Shown here piece by piece: positions 1 to 8,829 of a DNA stretch of 64,000 nt. The notes beneath the pieces are model-generated. The model ran no database searches. It was not told the DNA's origin and saw nothing but the letters and a program-made list of their open reading frames with translations. Both the position numbers and the translations under genes were made by a program. The first letter of the stretch is position 1, and the number at the start of each line of letters is the position of its first letter. Origin of the DNA: Gemmatimonas sp. (GTDB lineage: Bacteria > Gemmatimonadota > Gemmatimonadetes > Gemmatimonadales > Gemmatimonadaceae); contig JAABRT010000009.1 of assembly GCA_011390805.1 (NCBI GenBank), positions 1-64,000 of the forward strand, given 5' to 3'.

Positions 1-1623
1 GATCCGGGCTTTGCCCCCGAAGACCTGCGGCGCACGCTGGCCGTCACCGACGCAGATGTCATGCGTGTGTACAACCAGTACATCAAGGGCCGGCACCACA
101 TCGTCACCAGCTTCGTTCCCAAAGGACAGGCGCAACTTGCCGTTTCGGGCTCGCGCAAAGCGTCGGTGGTGGAAGAACCCATCGTGCTCGGCGCCGAAGC
201 AGAAATCGGTGAGATTGAGCGCGGAAATGCCAAAACAGCATCAAGCTTTGACCGTTCGGTCGAGCCGCCATTCGGGAAGTCTCCCTCGCTCAAGGCCCCC
301 GATGTGTGGCGCACCGAGTTGTCCAACGGCCTTCCGGTACTGGGCATCGAGGATCGCGAAGTCGCGCTTGTACAGTTCGAACTGAGCATGCACGGAGGCC
401 AGTTGTATGAAACACCGGATCGCGTTGGTGTAGCGAATCTGCTGGCACAAAGCATGACGGCCGGAACCGCCAAGCGCACACCTGCCGAGCTTGAGCAGGC
501 CATCGATATGCTCGGTGCCAGCATTACTGTCTCGTCGAGCGGGCAGCGGTTCACCGTGCGTGGTAGCACGCTGGCACGCAACTACGACGCGACCATGGCA
601 CTGGTGCAGGAGATGTTGCTGGAGCCTCGCTTTGACTCCACTGAGTTCGTGCTGTCCAAGCAACGTGTAGCCAACGCGCTGCGTCAGCGGGCCGCGAGTC
701 CGACCGCGGTAGCTGGTGATGTGTTTCAGCGCCTGATGTACGAGGGACATGTCCTGGCGAAAAACCCGCTTGGCGATGAGGCGTCCATTGAAGCCATCAC
801 GCTTGCCGACTTGCGCGAGTTCCACGCCTCAAGGCTCAAACCCTCGGTCGCAGCATTCCACGTGACGGGTGATGTGCGGCAGGCACAAGTTGTGTCCTCG
901 CTCGATCGCCTCGCACAAATGTGGACGGGTAACGCGCCCGCACTGCCCGACGCTCCCACGTGGGCGCCGGAGCGGGCAGGGCTGTATTTCGTGGACGTGC
1001 CAGACGCCAGCCAGTCGGTGCTGCGCATCGGGTATCCGGCGTTGGCGGCGACAGATTCCGCGTTCTATCCCGCAGAGGTCATGAACTTCCGGCTGGGCGG
1101 CGGCGGCTTTGCCTCGGAGCTCACACAGGTGCTGCGCGAACAGCGTGGTTACACGTACGGTATCGGGTCGGGCTTTCAGGGCACGGAGTTCGCCGGGCCG
1201 TTTGTGATTTCATCGTCGGTACGATCGAATGTGACGCTCGAAGCGCTGCAGGATATCAAGCGCATCGTGGAGCAGCACGGTCCATCGTTCGATGCTGCCG
1301 ATCTTGAGGCGACCAGGAGTTATCTGTTGCGGGCCAACGCCGGTGCGTTTGAAACGCTTGGCGCAAAGCTGGGTCTGCTCTCTGATATGAGTGCGTACGG
1401 ATTTCCGGCCAACTACGTGTTGCAGCGGGAACAGGTAGTACGCGATATGGACGTGGCCGGTATCCAGGCGCTTGCCGCCCGGTATCTCGATCCGTCGCGC
1501 ATGATCTGGCTGGTGGTTGGTGATGCCAAAACGCAGCTGCCGCGCCTTCGCGCGTTGGGGCTGGGCGAGCCTGTGATGCTGGATCGAACGGGACAGCGCA
1601 CAAGCGGCATGAGCAGTAACTGA
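1..1623 (+). CDS. M16 family metallopeptidase, C-terminal half (5' end outside window)
   Basis: The frame is open from the first base, so the gene begins upstream of the window. What is visible is a linker, then an M16 (insulinase/processing-peptidase) pair of domains starting near 'LSNGLPVLGIED'. The zinc motif HxxEH is absent here: the equivalent position reads 'NLLAQSM'. This therefore looks like the non-catalytic second half of a tandem M16 protein, whose catalytic half would lie upstream. Near 1105-1190 there is the M16 Arg-Tyr region ('LREQRGYTYGIGSGF'), which in the family helps to bind substrate. Such proteins are periplasmic or membrane-associated zinc peptidases that degrade peptides. 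The stop is TGA at 1621. The gene faces the same way as the next run but is separated from it by 252 bp with a terminator-like hairpin, so it is probably a separate transcript. Confidence 0.9.
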   Translation, partial: DPGFAPEDLRRTLAVTDADVMRVYNQYIKGRHHIVTSFVPKGQAQLAVSGSRKASVVEEPIVLGAEAEIGEIERGNAKTASSFDRSVEPPFGKSPSLKAPDVWRTELSNGLPVLGIEDREVALVQFELSMHGGQLYETPDRVGVANLLAQSMTAGTAKRTPAELEQAIDMLGASITVSSSGQRFTVRGSTLARNYDATMALVQEMLLEPRFDSTEFVLSKQRVANALRQRAASPTAVAGDVFQRLMYEGHVLAKNPLGDEASIEAITLADLREFHASRLKPSVAAFHVTGDVRQAQVVSSLDRLAQMWTGNAPALPDAPTWAPERAGLYFVDVPDASQSVLRIGYPALAATDSAFYPAEVMNFRLGGGGFASELTQVLREQRGYTYGIGSGFQGTEFAGPFVISSSVRSNVTLEALQDIKRIVEQHGPSFDAADLEATRSYLLRANAGAFETLGAKLGLLSDMSAYGFPANYVLQREQVVRDMDVAGIQALAARYLDPSRMIWLVVGDAKTQLPRLRALGLGEPVMLDRTGQRTSGMSSN

Positions 1624-1875
1624 AGATCTCCGCACAGCGTGGGTTCCTCGTGCCAAGCGCGAGGTACCGGCGCAAGTGCGGTTGAACAGGAGCTCCATGG
1701 AGGCTCACCTGGTCGGTCCGAAGTCCATGTTATTACTTGACTTCGGGCCACTGACCTCCTAAGCTTTCTCAGATAGGGCACTGGTTGTTTTGTGCTCACG
1801 TCATCCGGGGGCGGGCCGCGACGCGGTCTGGGCCCCCGTTCTGTTCTGTCCTCGTTTGCCGGCTTGTTTGCTCGT
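1624..1875. other. Intergenic stretch with stem-loops and a possible promoter
   Basis: No gene is seen. There is an 11-bp hairpin with arms at 1715-1725 and 1739-1749, followed by no T run. A possible sigma-70-like promoter has TTGACT at 1737-1742 and, 17 bp on, the weak -10 TAAGCT at 1760-1765. A GC-rich terminator-like hairpin follows at 1806-1838. If the promoter is real, the leader of the next gene would contain that terminator, which is an attenuator-like layout. This is inference only. Confidence 0.35.
1806..1850 (+). terminator. Rho-independent terminator or attenuator hairpin
   Basis: The arms CGGGGGC (1806-1812) and GCCCCCG (1832-1838) pair over 7 bp, and between them GGCCGC and GCGGTC form an inner stem around a 3-base loop. 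A T-rich stretch follows (TTCTGTTCTGT from 1839). The hairpin sits 38 bp before the next start codon. It could end the M16 transcript or act as an attenuator in the leader of the radical SAM gene. Confidence 0.6.
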
Positions 1876-3171
1876 ATGGTTCGTGTCACTGCAATCCAAC
1901 CCGAAAGCATCGCCGAAGCCATCGGTATTGAGCCCGGGACCGAACTGTTGGCCGTCAATGGGCGTCCGCTGGAAGACTTCCTCGATTGGGAGTTTCTCAC
2001 TGCCGACGACGCCTTTGTTGTGTCGGCGCGGCTGCCCAGCGGTGAAGAGGTGGAGTTCGATATCGAGCGTGATGCCGATGACGTGATGGGCGTCGTGCTG
2101 GCACCGCCTACTATCCGCCGCTGCGCCAACCGCTGCGAGTTCTGTTTCATTGAGGGATTGCCCAAGGGGCTGCGCAAACCGCTGTACATTCGCGACGATG
2201 ACTACCGACTCTCGTTCGCGTACGGCAACTTTGCGACGCTGAGCAACGTCAAGGAAAAGGACATCCAGCGTATTCTCGAATACCGCCTGTCGCCCTTGTA
2301 TGTCTCGGTGCACGCCACGCCATGGGAAGCGCGCAAGGTACTGCTCAACAACCCGCGCGTTCCCAACATCGTCGAGCAGCTCACGCGCCTCGCGGACGGC
2401 GGCATTCAGTTTCACGGGCAGATGGTGATTGTGCCGGGGTTGAATGACGGCGACGTGCTTGAGGAGTCGCTGCACGATCTGTACGAACTGGGCGACGCCA
2501 TGATGTCGGTGGCCATTGTGCCTGTGGGCCTCACGCAGTTTTCGCATCTGTACACCGGCCAGTCCATGGACGCGGCTACCTCCGGTGCGCTGCTCGACCA
2601 TGTGGAGCGGTGGGCGCAACGCGCACTCAAAGAGCGCGGCGAACGCTGGGTCACGGGCTCCGACGAACTGTATTTGCTCGCCGGCCGCGAACTGCCACCG
2701 GCCGAGTTCTACGGTGAGTTCCAGCAGATTGAAAATGGCGTGGGCGCGGTGGCGTCGCTTCGTCAGCGTGTGGAGCGCGGGCTCGATCAGCTGCCGCGTC
2801 TTGACGGACAGCGCATCGGCGTGGTGACGGGCGTTTCCATGGCGCCGCTCATGCCCGAACTGCTCGATATGATCTCGCAAAAAACCGGTGCGACGTTTGA
2901 ACTGATCCCGGTAGAAAACTCTTTGTTCGGTCCTACCACAACCACAGCAGGATTGCTGGTTGGTGCCGATATCCGCCGCGCGCTCGACGGTCGTCATGAC
3001 CTTGATCTCGCCCTTATTCCGGCCGAGTGTATCAACGACAACGGCCTCTTTCTAGACGACGAGCCGTTTGTGATGGTGCGCGAAAGTTTTCCCATGCCGG
3101 TGTATGCCTCATACGATTTCATTGACGCGCTGGTGCCCGAAGGCAGCTGCACCGTGCGGCCGGCTGCATGA
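1876..3171 (+). CDS. DUF512 radical SAM protein with N-terminal PDZ-like domain
   Basis: The product is 431 residues if translation starts at ATG 1876. An upstream in-frame GTG at 1792 would add 28 residues encoded by the terminator hairpin, so it was rejected. Residues 1-60 are PDZ-like ('IEPGTELLAVNGRPL'). A radical SAM cysteine triplet CxxxCxxC follows at Cys83, Cys87 and Cys90 ('CANRCEFCF'), and the C-terminal part is the DUF512 domain. The family is widespread in bacteria, very often lies next to der, and has no settled reaction. The cluster should bind 4Fe-4S and S-adenosylmethionine. The stop overlaps the der start by 4 bp (ATGA), so the two are translationally coupled. Confidence 0.92.
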   Translation: MVRVTAIQPESIAEAIGIEPGTELLAVNGRPLEDFLDWEFLTADDAFVVSARLPSGEEVEFDIERDADDVMGVVLAPPTIRRCANRCEFCFIEGLPKGLRKPLYIRDDDYRLSFAYGNFATLSNVKEKDIQRILEYRLSPLYVSVHATPWEARKVLLNNPRVPNIVEQLTRLADGGIQFHGQMVIVPGLNDGDVLEESLHDLYELGDAMMSVAIVPVGLTQFSHLYTGQSMDAATSGALLDHVERWAQRALKERGERWVTGSDELYLLAGRELPPAEFYGEFQQIENGVGAVASLRQRVERGLDQLPRLDGQRIGVVTGVSMAPLMPELLDMISQKTGATFELIPVENSLFGPTTTTAGLLVGADIRRALDGRHDLDLALIPAECINDNGLFLDDEPFVMVRESFPMPVYASYDFIDALVPEGSCTVRPAA

Positions 3172-4484
3172 GTCTCCCAGTCGTTGCGCTCGTAGGGCGC
3201 CCAAACGTTGGTAAGTCTGCACTCTTCAATCGCATTGTCGGTGGTACCAGCGCCATTGTGAGCGACGAGGCGGGCACCACGCGTGACCGTCATTTTGCCC
3301 AGACCGATTGGGCGGGACGTCATTTCTGGCTGGTGGATACCGGCGGACTCACCGACGATCCTCGCATTCCGATGGATCTCGAAATCCGCAAGCAGGTACT
3401 CACGGCCATTGAAGAAGCCGATCTGCTCATGCTGATCGTGGATGCCAAGGCCGGGCTGCATCCAAGCGACCGTCGTGTGCTCGATTTGCTGCGTGATGCC
3501 AGCAAGCCGTGGATTCTGGTGGTGAATAAGGTCGACGATGCGCGCGACACCAACTGGTACGAGTTCTATGAGTTGGGCGCGGGTGATCCCGTACCGGTAT
3601 CGGCGCGCAATGGTACCAGCACCGGCGATCTGCTCGACGAAGTCGTCAAGCGCATTCCCGATGCACCGGAAGAAGTGCCCGATGCATTGCGTGTTGCCGT
3701 GATCGGTCGACCGAACGTTGGCAAGTCATCGTTCATTAATCGCATTCTCAAGGAAGACCGGTTGGTGGTGGCCGACGAAGCCGGTACCACACGCGACTCC
3801 ATCGATACCCCCATGCGGTATCACGATCGTGATCTCATTTTCGTGGACACGGCAGGTTTGCGCCGGCAGAGCAAGGTAGACGAAGGCATTGAGTTCTACG
3901 CCACGTTGCGCACGCTCAAGGCCATTGATCGCGCCGACATTTGTGTGCTGTTGGTCGACGCGGTTGACGGCATCCACAACCAGGACCTCAAGGTTGCCAC
4001 GCTCGCCTGGGAGGCGGGACGCGGACTCATTCTTGTGGCCAACAAGTGGGACTTGTATCCCGAGAAGGGTGACAAGAGTGCCGACAAGTTCCGCAAGAGC
4101 ATTGTGGAGAAGGCGCCGTTCCTTGGTCATGTGCCGTTCCTGTTCACTTCGGCGCTCACGGGCCAGCGTGTGAACAAGGTGCTGGACATCGTGATGGAAG
4201 TAGACGCCGCGCGCAATACGCGCATCAGCACGAGCGCCATTAACGATCGTCTCGGTGAGCTGCTGGCACGTCGTCAGCCGCCGCAGCAGGCCGGACTTGA
4301 GGTGAAGCTCAACTACGCCACGCAGGTGGAAGTGGCGCCTCCGACAATCGCCGTGTTTGGCAACCATCCCGATCTTGTGGTCGAACACTACATCCGCTTT
4401 CTGCACAACGGCTTTCGCGAGACGTTCCCATTTACCGGTAGCCCGCTCCGCATTGTTCTGCGGCGTAAAAACGCCGTCGCATGA
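3168..4484 (+). CDS. der: Ribosome-assembly GTPase Der (EngA)
   Basis: The 438-residue protein has two tandem Era-like GTPase domains and a C-terminal KH-like domain, the usual Der size. P-loops GRPNVGKS occur at residues 10-17 and near 180, each followed by a switch region ('DEAGTTRD' twice), a DTAG/DTGG motif, and G4 motifs NKVD and NKWD. The C-terminus ('SPLRIVLRRKN') matches the KH-like end of the family. Der binds the 50S subunit and is needed for late large-subunit assembly. The start overlaps the stop of the radical SAM gene, and the end overlaps plsY by 4 bp. The DUF512-der-plsY-gpsA order is a recurrent bacterial arrangement. Confidence 0.98.
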   Translation: MSLPVVALVGRPNVGKSALFNRIVGGTSAIVSDEAGTTRDRHFAQTDWAGRHFWLVDTGGLTDDPRIPMDLEIRKQVLTAIEEADLLMLIVDAKAGLHPSDRRVLDLLRDASKPWILVVNKVDDARDTNWYEFYELGAGDPVPVSARNGTSTGDLLDEVVKRIPDAPEEVPDALRVAVIGRPNVGKSSFINRILKEDRLVVADEAGTTRDSIDTPMRYHDRDLIFVDTAGLRRQSKVDEGIEFYATLRTLKAIDRADICVLLVDAVDGIHNQDLKVATLAWEAGRGLILVANKWDLYPEKGDKSADKFRKSIVEKAPFLGHVPFLFTSALTGQRVNKVLDIVMEVDAARNTRISTSAINDRLGELLARRQPPQQAGLEVKLNYATQVEVAPPTIAVFGNHPDLVVEHYIRFLHNGFRETFPFTGSPLRIVLRRKNAVA

Positions 4485-5167
4485 CGCTCATGTTTGTCGT
4501 CGGACTGGCGATGGCGTGGTTGCTGGGATCGGTGCCAACGGCGTACCTCGTGGGGCGCGCGCACGGTGTTGATTTGCGCACCGTCGGCTCGGGAAACCTG
4601 GGTGCCACAAATGCGCTGCGAACATTGGGCTGGAAGGCCGGGCTGCTTGTGTATTTCGTGGATACAATGAAAGGCGTGTTGCCGGTGGCGCTCATTCCGC
4701 GCCTGCTACCTGCCATGTTCGCTGCAACGCCGCCGCCCGGGTGGGGCATGGCGCTGGGAGTGGCCGCGATTCTCGGACATGTGAAGCCGGTGTTTCTGCG
4801 CGGCAAGGGGGGCGGGAAGGGCGTCGCTACGGCCAGTGGTGTGTTCTTTGCGCTCGTGCCGTGGCCGGCGCTCGGTGCGATGGTGAGCTTCATCCTCGTC
4901 ACCTGGATCTGGCGCTATATCTCGCTGGCCTCGTTAGTGGGATCGCTGGTGCTTGTACTCGGTGTGTTCCTGCAACACGGTGTGCAGTCGCCGTATTTCG
5001 TACTGTCGTCGTGTGTCGCCCTGTTTGTGTTTTACACGCATCGCGATAACATCGGGCGTTTGCGCAGCGGCACTGAACGCCGGTTGGGTGAGCGCACAGC
5101 TCCTAACGGAGTGATGGCGAACGGAGCGAATGCAAACGGGGCGAACGCGGCGGAGGGACAACCATGA
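4481..5167 (+). CDS. plsY: Glycerol-3-phosphate acyltransferase PlsY
   Basis: This is an integral membrane enzyme that transfers an acyl group from acyl-phosphate to glycerol-3-phosphate, the first step of phospholipid synthesis. PlsX, which makes the acyl-phosphate, is encoded at about 55.3-56.3 kb in this window. Family motifs are visible: 'GSVPTAYLVGR' near the N-terminus, 'GSGNLGATNALR' and 'RGKGGGKGVAT'. Several hydrophobic segments span residues 1-190. After the last one the protein ends in a polar tail of about 35 residues rich in Asn, Gly and Ala ('GANANGANA'), coded by a short imperfect repeat at 5106-5150; most PlsY proteins lack it. The start overlaps der and the end overlaps gpsA, each by 4 bp. 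Confidence 0.96.
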   Translation: MTLMFVVGLAMAWLLGSVPTAYLVGRAHGVDLRTVGSGNLGATNALRTLGWKAGLLVYFVDTMKGVLPVALIPRLLPAMFAATPPPGWGMALGVAAILGHVKPVFLRGKGGGKGVATASGVFFALVPWPALGAMVSFILVTWIWRYISLASLVGSLVLVLGVFLQHGVQSPYFVLSSCVALFVFYTHRDNIGRLRSGTERRLGERTAPNGVMANGANANGANAAEGQP

Positions 5168-6189
5168 TGCATCCCGCACCATCGGCTCGTATGCGCTGCG
5201 CTGTGATTGGTGCAGGCGCGTGGGGTACGGCTATCGCTGACCGTTTGGCGCGCAACGGTCACGCCGTCAGGTTGTGGGCGCGTGAAGAAGATGTTGTGGC
5301 GTCGATCAACAGCGCGCACCTCAACCAGCGCTTTCTGAAAGACGCGCCGTTGGCGCCAACACTCGTTGCGACCTCCGACATGGGTGAGGCGTTGCAAAAC
5401 GCCGTGCTCGTGGTGTACGCAGCGCCTTCGCATGTATTGCGTGCGGTGGTGAGAAGCGGTGCCGAGTTCATCGCACCGTCGGCCGTGCTGGCCGTGGCCA
5501 CCAAGGGCATTGAGCGCGACACATTGGCACTCATGACCGATGTTGTGGCCAGCGAGTCGCCTACGCACGCCACCGTTGCATTCAGTGGTCCAAGCTTCGC
5601 GGCCGAAGTCGCCGCGCAACAGCCCACCGCCATTGTGGCGGCGAGCAGTGTGCCATCGGCCGCTGCGTTCCTGCAGTTGGCCGCCAGCGCACCGGCGCTG
5701 CGTGTGTATACCACCGACGATGTGATCGGTGTGGAACTGGGTGGCGCGCTCAAGAATGTCATGGCCGTTGCCACCGGTATTCTTGAAGGGCTCGGCATGG
5801 GCTTCAATCCACGTGCTGCGCTCATCACGCGTGGTCTGGCCGAAATGACCCGGTTGGGCGTCGCCCTTGGTGCGCATCCCGAAACGTTCGCCGGTTTGGC
5901 CGGACTCGGCGATCTTGTGCTCACGTGCACCGGTTCGCTGAGCCGCAATCGTGCGCTCGGTGTGGCCATAGGGCAGGGACAGACGCTGGAAGAAGCGCTG
6001 GCCGGCAAGGATACGGTGGCCGAAGGCGTATTGAATGCACAAAGCGCACGTGCCCTCGCTGACCGCGCCGGTGTGGAAATGCCGATTATCGAGGCCACGC
6101 ACCGCATTCTGTTTGACGGGCAAGCGCCTGTTGAGGCCATCGCCGAGCTGATGGCGCGTGAACTGCGCGCTGAACGGGACGGCGGGTGA
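5164..6189 (+). CDS. gpsA: NAD(P)-dependent glycerol-3-phosphate dehydrogenase
   Basis: This cytosolic enzyme reduces dihydroxyacetone phosphate to sn-glycerol-3-phosphate, the substrate of the adjacent PlsY. The 341-residue protein has the N-terminal Rossmann motif 'GAGAWGTAIA' (about residues 17-26), a second signature 'SGPSFAAEV' and the catalytic-lysine segment 'GALKNVMAVATGI' near residue 198. The C-terminal helical domain includes 'GLGDLVLTCTG'. The length is normal. The coding start ATGATG overlaps the plsY stop, and a second ATG three bases on is an equal candidate. Confidence 0.97.
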   Translation: MMHPAPSARMRCAVIGAGAWGTAIADRLARNGHAVRLWAREEDVVASINSAHLNQRFLKDAPLAPTLVATSDMGEALQNAVLVVYAAPSHVLRAVVRSGAEFIAPSAVLAVATKGIERDTLALMTDVVASESPTHATVAFSGPSFAAEVAAQQPTAIVAASSVPSAAAFLQLAASAPALRVYTTDDVIGVELGGALKNVMAVATGILEGLGMGFNPRAALITRGLAEMTRLGVALGAHPETFAGLAGLGDLVLTCTGSLSRNRALGVAIGQGQTLEEALAGKDTVAEGVLNAQSARALADRAGVEMPIIEATHRILFDGQAPVEAIAELMARELRAERDGG

Positions 6190-6545
6190 TGCTCAAGGGC
6201 GAGCCAGTCCAGGAGTTCTATTCCATTGGCGAGGTGTGTGCGCTGACCGAACTCAAGCCACATGTGCTGCGCTACTGGGAAAGTCAGTTCAAGGTGCTCA
6301 GCCCCGCCAAAAACCGCTCCGGCAACCGCGTGTACGCACGACGTGAAGTCGAGTTGATACTGCTGGTGAAACAACTGCTGTACGTGGAGAAGTTCACCAT
6401 TGACGGTGCGCGGCAGAAGCTGGAAGAACATCGACGCGGTGGTGAGTTGCGTGCCGTAGCGCGCACTGCCCTGGAACTCGAGACAATCGAAGCGCTGGAA
6501 CGGGACCTGCAAGCGTTGCAGGAGTTACTCGACGCGCCTCTTTAA
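6189..6545 (+). CDS. MerR-family transcriptional regulator
   Basis: This is a small (118-residue) one-domain MerR protein. The winged helix-turn-helix starts at 'YSIGEVCALTELKPHVLRYWE' (about residues 9-29), followed by the wing 'NRSGNRVYARREVE' and a C-terminal dimerisation helix rich in Glu and Leu. There is no effector domain and no cysteine pattern, so no ligand can be inferred. In other bacteria a short MerR protein of this type often sits in housekeeping operons. The ATG at 6189 shares one base with the gpsA stop (TGATG); a GTG immediately before it is also possible. The next gene, surE, begins 9 bp after the stop. Confidence 0.88.
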   Translation: MLKGEPVQEFYSIGEVCALTELKPHVLRYWESQFKVLSPAKNRSGNRVYARREVELILLVKQLLYVEKFTIDGARQKLEEHRRGGELRAVARTALELETIEALERDLQALQELLDAPL

Positions 6546-6554
6546 TTATTCCTC

Positions 6555-7313
6555 ATGCGTATTCTTCTGAGTAACGATGATGGCATCCTCGCCCGCGGCC
6601 TGGGTGTGCTCGAAAAAGCCTGTGAATCGTTGGGTGAGCTCACCGTCGTCGCGCCCGATCGTGAACAGAGCGCCACCAGCCACTCGCTGACGCTGCATCA
6701 TCCGTTGCGCCCCGTGCGTTTGGGTGAGCGTCGCTGGCAGGTAGATGGCACACCTACCGATTCGGTGTTGCTGGGCGTGGGCGTGCTCATGGAAGAGAAG
6801 CCGGACTTCGTGATCAGCGGTATCAATCACGGACCGAACATGGGTGAGGACGTCCTGTACTCGGGCACCGTGGCCGCGGCCATGGAAGGACTGGCGCTGG
6901 GCATTCCGTCCATTGCCGTGTCGTTTTCCGGCACGGTGCTGCGTGCCGATGCATTGCTCGATTCACAAACCGAACTTCTGGCGCGACTGCTCGGGCATCT
7001 CACGTCGTTGCCGTCGTTCCCGCCCGATACGTTGCTCAACGTCAATCTGCCGGGCATCGAAGCGTCGCAGATCAAAGGGGTGAAGCTCACGCGCCTGGGT
7101 CGTCGTGTGTTTTCCGATTCCATTACGCGCATGAAGGATCCTTGGGGACGTGAGATCTTCTGGGTAGGTGGTGGCTCGGTGGAATGGAGTGGTCCTGCCG
7201 ATTCCGATTTTGCCACTGTAAAGGACGGCTACATCTCGGTCACACCGTTGCACCTCGATCTCACGCATCGTGATCAGCTCGACGCGTCGGCGGACTGGTG
7301 GCGGGAACTGTAG
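6555..7313 (+). CDS. surE: 5'/3'-nucleotidase SurE
   Basis: SurE is a metal-dependent phosphatase of nucleoside monophosphates linked to stationary-phase survival. The 252-residue protein begins 'MRILLSNDDG', whose two Asp residues bind the metal. It contains 'SGINHGPNMGEDVLYSGTV', the other conserved active-site segment, and has normal length. It is followed by pcm with a 16-bp overlap; surE-pcm is a well-known gene pair in proteobacteria too. No clear Shine-Dalgarno sequence precedes the ATG at 6555, so translation may depend on the upstream cistron. Confidence 0.97.
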   Translation: MRILLSNDDGILARGLGVLEKACESLGELTVVAPDREQSATSHSLTLHHPLRPVRLGERRWQVDGTPTDSVLLGVGVLMEEKPDFVISGINHGPNMGEDVLYSGTVAAAMEGLALGIPSIAVSFSGTVLRADALLDSQTELLARLLGHLTSLPSFPPDTLLNVNLPGIEASQIKGVKLTRLGRRVFSDSITRMKDPWGREIFWVGGGSVEWSGPADSDFATVKDGYISVTPLHLDLTHRDQLDASADWWREL

Positions 7314-7957
7314 AACCGTCATTTCGTGGCGCGCGTCGCCGGCTCATTGAAACGTTGCAGGACAAGGGCATCAAAGACCTTGCCGTGCTCAACGCCATTG
7401 ATGCCGTACAACGCCACAAGTTCGTTCCTGCGTCTACCCGGCACCGCGCCTACGAAGATGCGGCGCTGCCGATCGGTTCGGGACAAACCATTTCGCAGCC
7501 GTTTGTACACGCCCGCAGCATTGAACTGCTTGAGCTAACCGGGCGCGAACGTGTGCTGGAAATCGGTACCGGTTCCGGTTATCAGACAGCGCTGCTGGCG
7601 CAGCTTGCCGCGCAGGTGTTTTCGGTGGAGCGGGTGGCGCTGCTCATTGAAAGGGCGCGCACGCTGCTGGCTGAAATGGACGTGCGCAACGTCAGTATGC
7701 TGCTCGGTGATGGCACGCTCGGCTGGCGTGACTACGGTCCGTACGACGGCATCATCGTAGGCGCGGGCGCTCCACACGTTCCCACGGCATATTCAGAGCA
7801 GTTGGCCGAAGGCGGTCGGCTGGTGTTGCCGGTTGGCGGGCGTGAAGAGCAGGTGCTGTGCGTGTTTACCAAACGGGGCACCCAGCTGGAACGCCGTGAC
7901 ATCACACCGGTCCGCTTCGTCCCTTTGATTGGAGCCGGTGGCTGGCCACCCGGCTAA
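7298..7957 (+). CDS. pcm: Protein-L-isoaspartate O-methyltransferase
   Basis: This enzyme repairs isoaspartyl residues in aged proteins by methylation from S-adenosylmethionine. The 219-residue protein has the family N-terminus ('RGARRRLIETLQDKGI'), the SAM-binding motif 'VLEIGTGSGYQTALLA' around residues 85-100 and the post-motif region 'DYGPYDGIIVGAGAPHVP'. The start is GTG 7298, inside the end of surE. No ATG is available before the conserved N-terminal helix, so this start is preferred. Functionally it belongs with SurE in stress survival. Confidence 0.95.
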   Translation: MAGTVEPSFRGARRRLIETLQDKGIKDLAVLNAIDAVQRHKFVPASTRHRAYEDAALPIGSGQTISQPFVHARSIELLELTGRERVLEIGTGSGYQTALLAQLAAQVFSVERVALLIERARTLLAEMDVRNVSMLLGDGTLGWRDYGPYDGIIVGAGAPHVPTAYSEQLAEGGRLVLPVGGREEQVLCVFTKRGTQLERRDITPVRFVPLIGAGGWPPG

Positions 7958-8033
7958 GCCACCCGTCGCCGACCGTCAGCTCGCTGCGTGCGCTCTGAGG
8001 GTGGCATTGTCTGATCGTCAGCCCGAGTCCTTC

Positions 8034-8822
8034 ATGTCCTCATCGTCGCGGTCACCATTGCTTCCTCCTTACGCCATGCCGCCTCTCGACCACGTCGGGA
8101 GCACATCGCACGCAAACGCGGATCGTCCCGCCGCATCGGTTGCGCGTCAGCCGTTCGTGCCTCCGTCGTTTACGGAAACGCAGCCGTTCAATCGCACTGA
8201 GCTGCACGAAGCGCTGGATACCGACCTGCACCGAGCCCCGGACACCGACCTGCACCGAGCCCCGGACGCTGACCTGAACGAAGCTCCAGACACCGACCTG
8301 CCGTGGATTGAGGAGTTCGCCGAACAGATCCCGCAGGCGGTCGCATCGGACGACACCGCGGATACGTGGGCTATTGACGAAGCCGGTCCGTCCATTGCGC
8401 ACATTGCCAACGATCTGGCATCGGCCAGCGCATCGGGCAAAGAACCGTTGGCTGGTGTGCCATCAGCCAGCGCCGCGCCGACGGGGGCGAATGCTGCGGC
8501 ACAGGGCAATGAACAGGCCAATGCACACACACCATGGCAGGATGACGAGGCGTGGATGGACATCATGCCTACGCTCCCCAACAGTGGTTCACACGATCCG
8601 GCAATGGATACCTCCTGGGCTCGTGCATTCGCGGAGCCCATGGCACCCATGACGCCGCCGCCGATTCCGGCTGGTGATACCCAAGCGGCCGCTGCGGCGC
8701 TCGAGGCTGTGGCGCGCCGGCTGCGATCCGGCGAGATTAGCGTACCCGGATTCAAGGCCGAATCGGGCGATGCTGCGGCATTGGCCGCGACTTTATCGGC
8801 GCTGCTTACGGCGCAGGACTGA
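8034..8822 (+). CDS. Unknown acidic, repeat-containing protein
   Basis: The function is not recognised. The 262-residue product starts at ATG 8034; an upstream in-frame start at 7929 would overlap pcm and seems less likely. Residues 57-88 consist of four 8-residue repeats of the form LH(R/E)APDTD coded by four 24-bp DNA repeats. The middle is low-complexity, rich in Ala, Ser, Asp and Pro. Three short Trp-centred motifs recur (PWIEEF, AWMDIM, SWARAF). The last 45 residues ('ALEAVARRLRSGEISVPGF' onward) look like a small folded helical domain. There is no signal peptide and no membrane segment, so it is probably cytosolic. It ends 7 bp before the likely apt start, so it is co-transcribed with apt. 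Confidence 0.65.
   Translation: MSSSSRSPLLPPYAMPPLDHVGSTSHANADRPAASVARQPFVPPSFTETQPFNRTELHEALDTDLHRAPDTDLHRAPDADLNEAPDTDLPWIEEFAEQIPQAVASDDTADTWAIDEAGPSIAHIANDLASASASGKEPLAGVPSASAAPTGANAAAQGNEQANAHTPWQDDEAWMDIMPTLPNSGSHDPAMDTSWARAFAEPMAPMTPPPIPAGDTQAAAAALEAVARRLRSGEISVPGFKAESGDAAALAATLSALLTAQD
8202..8297 (+). repeat. Four tandem 24-bp repeats inside the unknown protein gene
   Basis: Units begin at 8202, 8226, 8250 and 8274, each starting CTG(C/A)ACCGAGC or a close variant and ending in GAC. The unit is a multiple of three, so changes in copy number keep the frame and only lengthen or shorten the Asp-rich linker. Confidence 0.9.
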
Positions 8823-8829
8823 ACTGACA

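Noticed and set aside
8202-8297. CRISPR array
   Set aside because: The 24-bp units follow each other without spacers and code for an in-frame peptide repeat; no cas genes are present.
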